From: Chalara sp. BL73
Taxonomy: Eukaryota > Ascomycota > Leotiomycetes > Helotiales
Direction of reading: 5' to 3'
DNA: 64,000 bases
NCBI GenBank assembly: GCA_918026815.1
Contig: CAKJVC010000030.1
Span: 806,001-870,000 of the forward strand
A model generated the notes under the pieces. It saw nothing but the letters and a program-made list of their open reading frames with translations. It had not been told where the DNA came from and ran no database searches. Positions 33,232-43,300 of the stretch are shown piece by piece. Both the position numbers and the translations under genes were made by a program. Every line of letters begins with the position of its first letter. The stretch's first letter is position 1.

Positions 33232-35174
33232 TCAATCACCATGCCACGTAGCTTTCTCCCATAATCTCCTCGCGCTCTGTTCACATGCGTTCTCCAACCA
33301 TAGGAACGATCCTAAAGTTCCCTCTACATCCTTCCATCCACTTACCCCCCATTTTTTGGCGTAATCCCTCAATGCTGAGACATACCAAGCTCCCTCTTCT
33401 TTATTCATGGCCGCAATGCCGCCGACTATCAGCATCCACAGCGGCAGTCCCTCTAAGAAATCTTCACCATAGATGACATTCGTCAACAGCTCACGCTTGA
33501 GCTGCTTTACCAGGACTTGAAGCGTGTCCGAAGAGTGTGGAATGGGTAGTATGACTCCGATGGAGAAGATCATGGCTGTGGTCCGACATCCTTCGTAGAT
33601 AGAGTGGTTGGCTGGACCGCCTTGGAGCTCTCCAGCGGAGGGAAGAAGGAGTAACCGCTGTTGGATCGCGATTCTGATCTTGCATATCTGACCGAGATTC
33701 AGGCTGCTTGGGATACCCTGGACATGATGATTGATGGCCATTGTGGTCGCTGCCATAGCGTTGAAAATGAAGACTGCGTCGTTTGTGAGGCCATATTGCT
33801 GTAGGCGCTGAAAGCCAGTGCGGAGTGTTTGGAATCTGTTCGGTGCTTCGGCCCAATTCAGAACGTGCTCGATCCATCCTTGTGTACTGCTCAATGGCTG
33901 GGAAGTGGGCTTGCGAAGATGTTTTGTTGCATATATTGTATCGCTACTATTTAGTGTTAGCACCTGCCTTTAGGATTATGCGAAATATGAGATTTTGACT
34001 CACGCAATAATGGTATCTGCAAGTCCATACAACCTTAGATTTCCTAGTCCACCTCTGGCTGCTATTATATTATCCAAAGCCTTCATATGTTCATTGGAAC
34101 TGCGTATCTTGCCATAGAAATCAAGCCATTGAGCCTTTCTGAGCGGAGAGGCGAAAGGTGTGAAGCTGCCCTCGTTTCCGTCTCTCTCCGACTCTGGATC
34201 AGAACTCAGAAGGACGATCGCCAATATTATCTCATCTTTGTAAGCTTCCTCGGGATCTTTAAGCAAAGTATTGAGTTGCTGAATAACTACTTGTTTGTGT
34301 GCTAGAGCGGAGGGGGAATTCGATTGGAATTGGTAGTTGCGTAAATGCTCGAGATGCGATGAGGCCGCGAATACTAGGGCATGGAACAGCACGGGGTAAT
34401 CGAGACTTGAACCTAACCAAGCTTCGACGAGGGGATTCATGGGGCTGTTATTGATGTCTGGTATAAGTCCTGGAAGGAAGCAAGTGACCGCTAGAAACAA
34501 TGCCTGTTAGGACTTGTAACATCACGATAGTGGTTGCACTCTGACTTGGCGGGTTTCTTACCGTGATCTACTAGATCATGAACAGATTGACCTGGTTCTT
34601 CAAAATGACTTGTCAAGAATGGATCCAGCCTCCCCGAGCCAAGAAGTTCAAGAGGACTAAATTTGAAGCTCCTAGTATGAACTTGAAGGTTATCATCTCG
34701 AGGCTCTATTTGTGGTGCTCCACAGAGGGCGCAGTGTGTTTGATTAGCCTCCTGAGGCAAATCGTCTCCTTGTATAGATCTTGAAGGAGAGGATATAGTG
34801 ATCCAAGATCTAGTTGAGCCAGGCCGAAGGAAATCCGTTGTTTGCTCTTGATTCGAAGTATCTAGAGTGGTTAGTGGGGAGCGAGATAGATCTCTACTCG
34901 GTGGACAAGACAGTTGAGCTGCTTCTGGTTGTGGTGCATCCATCGGAGCAATGCTAATGTATTGGCGTTGTGTACCTTCCTCTAGCACTTTTGTCCTTTG
35001 CGATTGTGTTCTCTGTACCACCTGCTTCCTGATATGTGAGCGCACATCGTGTCTGCGTCCAGGTTTGTAGTTGGTGCTGGACACAGCTCCGTCAACAAAC
35101 AGAAAAGCGCTCTGAGCAGATGGTATCTCCTTGGATGGAGATTCGCCTCTCGACTTCAAGGAATCCGCAGCCAT
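33232..35174 (-). CDS. Fungal transcription-factor-like protein (DUF3468/'tachykinin family' type), no zinc cluster
   Basis: Three exons (35174-34562, 34490-34004, 33946-33232) with introns of 71 and 57 nt encode 604 residues. The N-terminus has FLFVDGAVSSTNYKP, then RRHDVRSHIRKQVVQRTQ, which is the FVxx...RSHVMR-type signature of this fungal regulator group. The C-terminal 400 residues are helical, with NPLVEAWLGSSLDYPVLFHALVFAASSHLEHLR and WIEHVLNWAEAPNRF. This is the fungal-specific transcription-factor-like region normally found after a Zn2Cys6 domain, here without one. Such proteins are often near exporters or biosynthetic genes. Nuclear regulation is inferred; no target can be named. 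Confidence 0.75.
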
Positions 35175-37048
35175 TGGAAGCAGGAAGAGAAATTGGAATT
35201 AAAAATAATTTATTAAGGGTTGAGAGTATCATTAAGTAAAGGCTCCAGCCTAGTATATAGTTCAGAGGTTTGGTCACTGCTCTGTATCGAATAGCGCTCC
35301 ATCTTGATACGTAACTATGTCTCGATGGCGATGTTAGACATTGGCATTAAGCTGACAGTTCCTTGACATGAGCTCAAGTGCCAGATACCTATCGTACCAA
35401 CCTACATCAACCATACGATTCGGTTGAGACCCTTCAAAGATAGTGAACTAGCATGCTGCTTACATTGGCTGTTGCCCTGCGCCACCGCCAGGGTCGTAGG
35501 ACGCTATTGCTGAACATCGCTATCAGGTAACTCTCGAACTCAAATCTTCAGCACTATGACAGATCTATGGATCAGTTTTACTGAATTTGAGTCTCGGGAT
35601 TAAATTTATGTGCCGCATCTTTGGGTATGTGCTGTGCATGAGTAAGAGGTTGTATGATTGGCGGTTCTGCAAAGGCTTGTTTGAGGAATTAAGCGTTACC
35701 CCTGAACGGCTCGTCGCAGGAGATATTCCTTGGCGAGTAAGCAGGTGTGGTGTGTGCACATCATTGGTAATCGTTGTGCATAGTCATTCATTTAATTATG
35801 CCACAACGAGATATATAATGGTGGCTGTGATTTCGGGCAACGGCCGTATCAATAGACAACAATGTTCAACATCCAATACTAGCAACCAAGTTGCTTCATG
35901 TCGCTCCCACATGCCGCCGGTAGGATTTCGGCTTAGCATATTGCTTCTCATGAAGACGTTGCCTCTCTTTGGGGCAATAGTAGAGGCAAACAACATGCTA
36001 TTGGAAGAGCTGAAACTTCTAATTTTCAGAAAACGGGATTGATTGTGGCTATGAATTTTTCTTATCAACACGAGGAAGCTGAATCTGAAAACCATCTCCG
36101 ACTGGTTCCTTAACTTGGCATGCATACATTCTCCTCTAGCTCAAGGCTATGACTGATACTTAGGACCACTCTAATTTAACAGTTTAGTGGCCTCTGGCCA
36201 AAGAAGCCATGTGTATAAGCATGACATAGCTACAAACTGGAATTTTCACTCCTATCTTAGGTGTCTTTTCCCTACTATGTCACATTCCTATTTTGCTAAA
36301 AGTGAGTTCCTCGTTACTGTACTCGTCTATATCCAATTTTAGAGCACACAATCTGCCATAAATGTACCAGGTAATATTAACACAACTTTTTCTAGGTCTT
36401 GTGACCATTACTCTCTATCGGAGAACGTCGTTCATTAGCAAGTGTTATCGAAAGCACAATTGATATTATTTGAGAAAAACATCCACTAGGACTTCAAGGG
36501 CGTCAATTACCCTATAAGAATAACTATAAACTTTGTGTACGCTGGAGTGTGGGCTAATCAAGTTTCATTAGAAACTACCTACTAGATGTTTGAACTCTGT
36601 GGGCAGGTCATTAGAGCATTGGGGAGGACTAAGCTCGAGCTTTTGCTCTATGTTTGCTACTATCCTCAATTGCCAGAGTGGATTACTTATAGATACGCCA
36701 GAATTCTGCATCAAGTAGTCCAAAGCAGTTCCAATGGGTCACAGATTAGGTCATGAGATGTCAACAAGAATCCAGGCTACAAGGTTAAAGTTTAAGGAGA
36801 CTTCACCTTGCGGGGTCCTAGATGGGACAGGCAACTAACAAACTCCTCTTTGGACCAATATAAACCAATCCTCAACAATCCGGTGACTCATCTGACGTAT
36901 CCAATCTTCCACACTGATTAGTGCGCCTGCTAATATAGTTTCATATTCAGGAGGACAATTAGCCACAATCATTTTCTGTAATGTTCATACTCCTGAATTA
37001 AAAGATTATCGACAACCTCTACAATGCTATCTCAATGCTAACAAGATC
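35175..37048. other. Intergenic region, AT-rich, no gene seen
   Basis: About 1.9 kb. Frames on both strands at 35587-36125 overlap each other and lack motifs. From 36130 to 37000 the sequence is AT-rich. No transposon hallmark was recognised. Confidence 0.45.
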
Positions 37049-38604
37049 TTACGCTTGAAAAGACGACTTGCTTCGAAGGAAAGGACCCCACTTATACAGC
37101 ACCCAAGGTATAGGCAATAATGCCACCCCAACAAACCCAATCAAACTGCTCGCCCATGCAATACCAAGTTTCTCGTACATCTGCACTATGAAAAGAGGAA
37201 AGGCTGCACCGACGGAGTAACGTAGTAGAGTGTTCGCAGCAATCGCTGAAGCGCCATATAGCGCTCCATATGTGTCGATCAGATAAGTCATACAGCCTAG
37301 CTACAATCGCTAAATCAGCGGTGCGTAGCTTTGGGAATGATTAGAGTTAGGCTCAGTGCTACTTACAAGTAGCGCCAGAGTTCCCCAGCCAAATGGCACT
37401 CCTGCTATAATAGGGACAATCCAGTGCACATCCGCGCGCGCCGTCCAACCAAACCAGAACAAGGAAACTGGAATGCCGAATGAGCCCAGCATAGCGGTGT
37501 ACAGCCTTTCCTCTGGCGCTGGCTTCCCATTTGGTGCGTGGATCTTTGCTTGAGCATATAAAGTCTTTTCGACAATTATATATGTCACGACAGCAAGCAG
37601 AGTTCCGATCAGGATGCCGATGAACGCGAGCCCAATCTCTGCATTATCGAAGCTGTACACGCTGCGGAAAACATAAGGATAGCTGCCGAAGAAAGCGAAG
37701 AGCACCCCGAACACGAAGGCGTTGTAGATCGTGATCGAAGAAAGGATAGGTTCAGTTAGGAGCATACGGATCGGTCTGAAAAGCGTGACAGTAATAAAAA
37801 ATTGTAGCGTCTGTCCCAAGGACATTTTTGACGATGGCAGACAGCCCCGCTGCCGTGAACGGCGCTTCAGAATCTGCCTCTTCGACGTCTCTTTCGAGAT
37901 GAGCACTGCAACTGCAATCGGGGATGAGAAAAGCAATGTAGCCCACATTGTCCACCGCCAGTCATGCTGCATCTGCATTACAAAGCCCCCAATCAAAGGT
38001 CCAATCGTTGGGCCGAGAAAAGCAACTTGTGTGACTAGTACAGCTGCCAGCCCTCCTCCGTGTTCCATGTCCCATACATCGGCAACCGTTCCCGCACTTA
38101 CTGCTAAAGCAGGCGTGCCGAATAGGGCGGCGAAGAAGCGGCATACAAGGAGAGACGCTATATTTTGCGAGATCCCGGTTCCCATGGTAAAGAGAAGAAA
38201 AACCGGGAGCGTGAAGAGATAGACGGCTTTGCGGCCATGAAATTCTGAAATTGGACCGCCTATCATGGTTCCAAATGCTGTGAAACGCTCGTTAATAAGC
38301 AAATTCTAGACCTCTGATAGTAAAACGAAAGTAAGACCTACCAGTTCCGAAACCATACAGCGATATCCCGGAAATAGCGACTGTCCGACTAAGCCGGAAC
38401 TGCTCAGCTATTTGCAAGACTCCGGCCGAGTAGACAGAAGTGCTAAATGACCTGCAGCACATCAGCACAAAACTCTCAACAATAAAGACTCGCTATTGAT
38501 CAGACTTACGCTACCAAGCCGAATAGTGCAGGAATGGCAGTGTGAAAAACTCTCAGGGTCATGCTCCATGTCTTTGGATTTCCAGCGTCGCCAGGCCCGT
38601 CCCA

Positions 38605-38613
38605 GTCAACCAG
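38605..38613. repeat. Target-site duplication, copy 1
   Basis: The 9-bp GTCAACCAG directly abuts one end of the MITE and is identical to the copy at the other end. On the gene strand it encodes the Leu-Val-Asp of the transporter. Confidence 0.85.
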
Positions 38614-39448
38614 CGGGTTCCAGCTCGGCCAGGGTAGAGAAAAGCTTGGCCAGGGTAGAGCGTTCCTTGGCAAAAAAACTTGGCCCAGGGTAGAAATTAT
38701 AGCTTTAAGAGTTCAACCAGGGTAGAAACCTTACTCCGGCATATGCCAAGCATAAAATAAGCCACACCAAAATAACGCGAAACGCGTTTTTATAGCAACG
38801 CGTACAATATAACTTTTAACTAAATCTGTACTTTTGCGTTGCTTAATTAATTCGACTATAAAAACTATTGCAAGTGAATTTGTAATTAAATAAACAAATA
38901 AGTTTAGTGTAAGTAGAAATTTATTGAAGCACATGTTCAGTATATGTTTAGCATATGCTAAACATATACTGAACATGTGCTTCAATACTGAACATGTACT
39001 ACAAATACTGAACATATACTAAACATATACTGAACATGTGTTTTAAATACTAAACATATACTACAAATACTGAATATATGCTTTAAATACTAAACATGTA
39101 CTGTACATGCTAAACATATGCTGAACATATGCTAAACATATACTAAACATATGTTAAACATATACTAACTGTTTTGTTTATTTTAATTGTTTTTTTGTAA
39201 AAATAAATTCTAGAATATACTCTGCATATGTTTACAATATACGTACAATATGTTGTTTTTTACACACTAAGCCTATGTTGTGTATCCGCCAAATATAGTT
39301 CTAACCAAGTTTGTTTTTCGCTTAAGTTCACCCAGGGTACAAAAGGTTGCACAAAGAGTTGGGCCAGAGTAGAGCGTTTCTTGGCGTTTTGCCAAGAAAT
39401 TTTCTACCCTGGCCAAGCTTTTCTCTACCCTGGCCGAGCTGTAACCCC
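38614..39448. mobile_element. Non-autonomous DNA transposon (MITE), Mutator-like by its 9-bp target duplication
   Basis: The 835-bp element has terminal inverted repeats of about 60 bp with few mismatches. The left end reads GGGTTCCAGCTCGGCC, and the right end, inverted, reads GGGTTACAGCTCGGCC; both continue with AGGGTAGAGAAAAGCTTGG. It is flanked by a perfect 9-bp direct repeat, GTCAACCAG. No protein-coding capacity is seen. The interior is very AT-rich. A 9-bp duplication is typical of Mutator-like elements (9-11 bp). Near the right end, TTTCTTGGC and GCCAAGAAA form a perfect 9-bp-stem hairpin (about 39377-39400). The iterated TTGGCCAGGGTAGA motif near both ends could be a transposase-binding site. 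Confidence 0.82.
38930..39175. repeat. AT-rich minisatellite inside the MITE
   Basis: A run of irregular copies of an ACTAAACATAT / ACTGAACATGT-like unit of 10-12 bp. The first copies are arranged as an inverted repeat around TTTAGCATATGCTAAA (about 38945-38962), so this part can fold back on itself. The array makes up roughly a third of the element. Confidence 0.75.
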
Positions 39449-39457
39449 GTCAACCAG
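39449..39457. repeat. Target-site duplication, copy 2
   Basis: The second GTCAACCAG copy lies directly outside the other MITE terminus. It completes codons 43-45 of the interrupted transporter. Confidence 0.85.
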
Positions 39458-39583
39458 AGCATATGAAAGTGAGGCGGAGGTGACTATCGTGGCCTCCAAC
39501 TTAGAATCTTTCGGACTTTCTGCGTGATGAAGGTCCAAGGCGCCATCAGCAAGGGGCTGGCTGGCTGCAAGTGATTCTAGCAT

Positions 39584-40692
39584 TCTTAGGACTGACGACA
39601 CATGCAGCACAGGATCGGCCGATTGGAAGGTCTATACGCTGTCTCTCTATACAACGGCCCAAATATCAAAGTATTCTGGAACTAAAATGCAGCAGCAAGC
39701 TTCATAGAAAGGAGTTTAAAATGCAGCGCCTTGGCAATGGGAATATAAAGCGAGGTATTTGGTGGATAGGCTAATCGCTGACATTTTCCAAGGTCATGAT
39801 GCCATTTATAAAGGAATAGAAAAAGGCGCTTTTCAACCAACAAATGTCTACATTGGCTATTTTCTTGGCGCTTACTCCATTTAACCGTTCCAGTTACAGT
39901 AAGTACTGCCTGTTAATACTAACATTTATTGAAGCAGAGCAATCTTTAATGTCAAAAGCTAAAGGAACGTGAGTTAACTGGAACACCCTCACGAGCAAGT
40001 TAGCTACTTACGTTTAACTGGGTTTTGCTGGTAAATCTGCCAGAATGGCGTATTTACAAAGCTCGGCGACCGCACTAGCAGGAATGGCCAATTTCGGTGA
40101 TATTGCATTAAAAGGTTAATAGTGGATGCAATTGTACAGTTTGTCATGTAAATAGACAACTTCGACACTCTGTTCTCTTCAATGTTGGATTCTGGGGAAA
40201 GACCTCTCACCTATTTTGGTCTAGTGTCGCCTTGGCTATCTAGTCCATTTTTATATGATACTGTAGATAGGTTACATGCTACTTCTTTAATAAATGGATA
40301 TAGCCTATTCAGACCTTATACACCAATATATTAAATGCTATTACGGTTTGACAAAGCACTCAGGAACAATTGCATAGCTACTGTAGTCAATATCTAACGC
40401 TTGAACAGACCATGTATGTATGGTCTTGAGCTTTATGACAGCAGTATGGGTCATACCAAAACGGCTCATGAGGCATAAGCGTTTTTCTGAGTGGTCAAGT
40501 GTCCTGCCTGTTGACAAATTCAATCTGTTGTTAAGAGGAGAGGAGCAGGAACTTACGCTGCAATCCATTGAAAGTGTGAAATGATAAATTTCTGAAGAGG
40601 TCAAACAATGCATTATATTGTAAATGAGCGGAGGATATGTCTATGTGTAGTGATAAAGAAACAATTACAATACGTCAAATACTAAAGCACGA
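39584..40692. other. Intergenic region, no gene seen
   Basis: About 1.1 kb upstream of the interrupted transporter and downstream of the DHA2 exporter. It should contain the transporter promoter. Short frames (39571-39774, 40004-40210, 40341-40613) have no support. Confidence 0.45.
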
Positions 40693-42686
40693 TCACTCGC
40701 TTTGCTGCTCCTGCTTCTTCGCTTTGCCTCCCCACTCAACACCAAATCCGCACAGAAACGCAATACCAGCCCCAGCAGCACACAAGTAGAAAGTACTCAT
40801 GATCGCAACATTATAGGCTGCCATCGCCCCTTGTAAGATCTCCTCCCCTCCACCCTCATGTTTCACCAATGTTTTCAACCCTGTGGCGCCAGCTGCCACG
40901 ACTTTAGCAGCGTTGAGTGACGGAACATGTTCGTGCAGAGAAGACTTAAGACGAGAGACGAAGATGTTCTCGCCAACGGCGAGGAATAGTGCACCGCCAA
41001 AGAACTGGAAGAATACGGAGGTGGATGTCGCCAATGAGATATCACTTTGAGGCAACAGTACCATGAGCGCGATGAGCGGCTAGGTTGAGGTATTAGTGAA
41101 AGGGTTTTGCATATTGTAAGAGGAGTGACTCACCATTTGAATCACGATGGCTGATCCCATGCCGACCAGTACCTGGATTCCGTTTATCATTGAGCTAGTG
41201 GTGTGAATGTCGAATGTGGAGAGAATGCCACCACCAATGGCAAGAAGGCCAGAGCCGAGGAAGAGCCATGGGTTGAAGTAACCAAATTTAGTCACTATTT
41301 TGATCAGTTAACGAGTTGAGTGATGTGTTGGTGGAGCGCGCACCTAAAGCTCCAGACAACAAACTCATGACAACAGTTCCCAGGACTGAAGGTAGAAGAC
41401 GAATTCCGCTCTCAACAGGCGTAGCATCTTTGATGACTTGGAACCACATGGGTAAATAATAGGCAATCAATCTATGTGATAGAATATTAGCAAAACTATC
41501 TGAAAAGACCGAACCAACGAGAAAGGACGCCTTTGTCCAAGAGGCTCTTACTGCACACTACCCAAGCCGAAGAACATGATTGTCACGGCTAAGTATACAT
41601 TTTTCTGACCGATAATCCGGAAGGGAATGCTCGCTTCATCTTTCTGGTGCCATTGCCAAACTGCAAAGGTAATCATTGTAATACCAAAGCCGACGAAAAG
41701 CCCAATAATGGTAGCTGATTTCCAGGGATGTGTATGACCTCCCCATTGTAGTGCCAAGAGCAGCATTACGACTGCAGGCATGAAAAGGGCCAGGCCAGGA
41801 AGATCTAGATGCTTGAGTTTTTCCTGAAAAGAGAGGCTATTCGTAGAAGAATCTTTGGGTCGAAAGAAAATTATGAGAACAACAGCCGCGACAGACCCGA
41901 GGGGGAGGTTAATGTAAAAACACCACCGCCAACTGACATTTTCGGTGAATGCTCCTCCAAGCAAGGGCCCAACAATGTTTGAGATGCTGAACATGGAGGC
42001 AACAATTCCAGTATAGACTAAATAATGCCGTTAGCGCACGGCAAGTCCAATATTCAATTAGCGAAAGGCACCGCTCACTAGGTCTCTGTCTTGGTGCTAT
42101 GGAGTGTGCTACAATCACCAGAGCTCCTGAGAACAAGCCTGCTGCACCCATCCCGGCGACGGCTCGACCAATGATAAGCATTGCTGAAGACACGGCCGTA
42201 GCGCATAACAAGCTTCCTACTTCAAAGATCGCGAGAAAGAAGAGAAAGGTCCATTTTAGGGAGAAATGATCGTATAGTTTTCCCGATGTAGGCTGGAAAG
42301 CACATCTAGAGTATAATTAGTAAATGGACTCGTAAAGCGGATATGAGAAAGACGTACACGCAAATCAGGAACGCGCTGCCATACCAGCCCACATCTTCCA
42401 GGCTGTTGAATTTCGTTGTAATTGTTGGCACAGCGGTAGATAGGATTGAGTTATCCTGGCGGAATTAGTGGCCAATTAGATTTCTTGAACGGGCAATACA
42501 CACCAGACCAACTAAAAGCACAGCCAAACATAGACCTAAGATCACAAGAGCCAATGGGACACCAGACAAATACTTATTGTCTTCGTCAACATCATGCTCT
42601 GTTTTCGGTACCGAGATGTTCTTCTCGTCATCAGTGGTATCAATGTCAGTTCGACTGGCTTGGGTTGACTTCTCGGAGAGAGACAT
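40693..42686 (-). CDS. MFS multidrug/toxin exporter, DHA2 (14-TM) family
   Basis: Seven exons (42686-42504, 42455-42358, 42305-42079, 42017-41552, 41471-41344, 41294-41134, 41079-40693) with introns of 48-80 nt sum to 550 codons, 549 residues. After a charged N-tail, TM1 leads into [12 protein letters not shown], the D1 motif of DHA2 proteins. It continues with [23 protein letters not shown] (motif A) and [43 protein letters not shown] is the motif C and loop typical of fungal efflux pumps such as those in toxin gene clusters. The tail is Lys/Gln/Glu-rich. It probably exports a metabolite or fungicide across the plasma membrane by proton antiport. The Zn2Cys6 gene lies 614 bp upstream on the same strand and may control it. 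Confidence 0.92.
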
Positions 42687-43300
42687 CTCTGGCCTATGAT
42701 GATGACGTGAAGTGTAATTTTGAACGAAGCCCAGCAAATATAATAGTTGTGAAGAACAGCTAGGCTGAGGCGCGACCTCTATATTTCGGAGCTACGGATT
42801 TCATTAGATTCCGCCCGGAGCCATACCGTGTAAGCAGGAGAAAAAACAAACAAACATCCTGGCCTCGCAATTCCCTAAAATTTGGTAATCTTGTTCTTAA
42901 CGTCTATCTTGTTAGACAAACTAGGTCTAATAATCGAAAACTAGTTCTACGGTGATGTTTTGGAGAGAGTGATATCAAATACTCCATATTGGTTGATTAT
43001 GGGTATGGCTGAAAACGGAATTCCAGTAGTAACCAGGGGGTTCTAGGCATCAGTTGCGTAATCAGAAGTAGATAAATACGTAGTTAGATCCCTCGAATCC
43101 CTTCCTTCCGTACATTGAACAATTTCCATAGGTCTTACCCCAACATTCCATTATGATCATCACGTGATAATTGGTGATTGATGGGTGATTATATTTATAC
43201 TCAGTTTTTATATCTGAACGAAAAAACGGTAATGGTGTACAGCGATTTGCTTAAGTTCTATTTATATCGATATCACCAAAGCTTAACGTTCCCTCCCTCA
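42687..43300. other. Spacer between exporter and Zn2Cys6 gene
   Basis: The 614-bp region upstream of the exporter must hold its promoter. A TAATTGGTGATTGATGGGTGATTATA run near 43168-43195 contains repeated GGTGATT-type strings. No gene is seen, and no classical CGG-Nx-CCG palindrome was found by eye. Confidence 0.4.

Larger units (their letters stand above)
37049..39583 (-). pseudogene. MFS transporter (DHA1-like) interrupted in exon 1 by a MITE
   Basis: The gene reads from an ATG at 39583. The first 45 codons end in SYALVD at the insertion point (39449). After the 835-bp element the same frame resumes with WDGPGDAGNPKTWSM, a signature found at the start of fungal DHA1-type transporters. The further exons are 38451-38342, 38277-37367 and 37300-37049, with introns of 58, 64 and 66 nt. 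Without the element and one 9-bp target copy, the coding sequence would be exactly 501 codons. MFS features: GFGTAFGTMIGGPISEFHGRK (motif A-like), LGPTIGPLIGGF (motif C) and about 12 hydrophobic helices. As it stands, translation from the ATG runs into the element. The rest of the gene is undamaged, so the insertion looks recent or still removable. Confidence 0.8.

Noticed and set aside
35587..36125. Pair of opposing frames of 100-150 codons
   Set aside because: No domain, no intron signals and overlap on both strands; left as intergenic.
38731..39015. Open frame of 94 codons inside the MITE
   Set aside because: It runs through the AT minisatellite and terminal repeat sequence, with Met/Ile/Phe-rich low complexity and no transposase motif.
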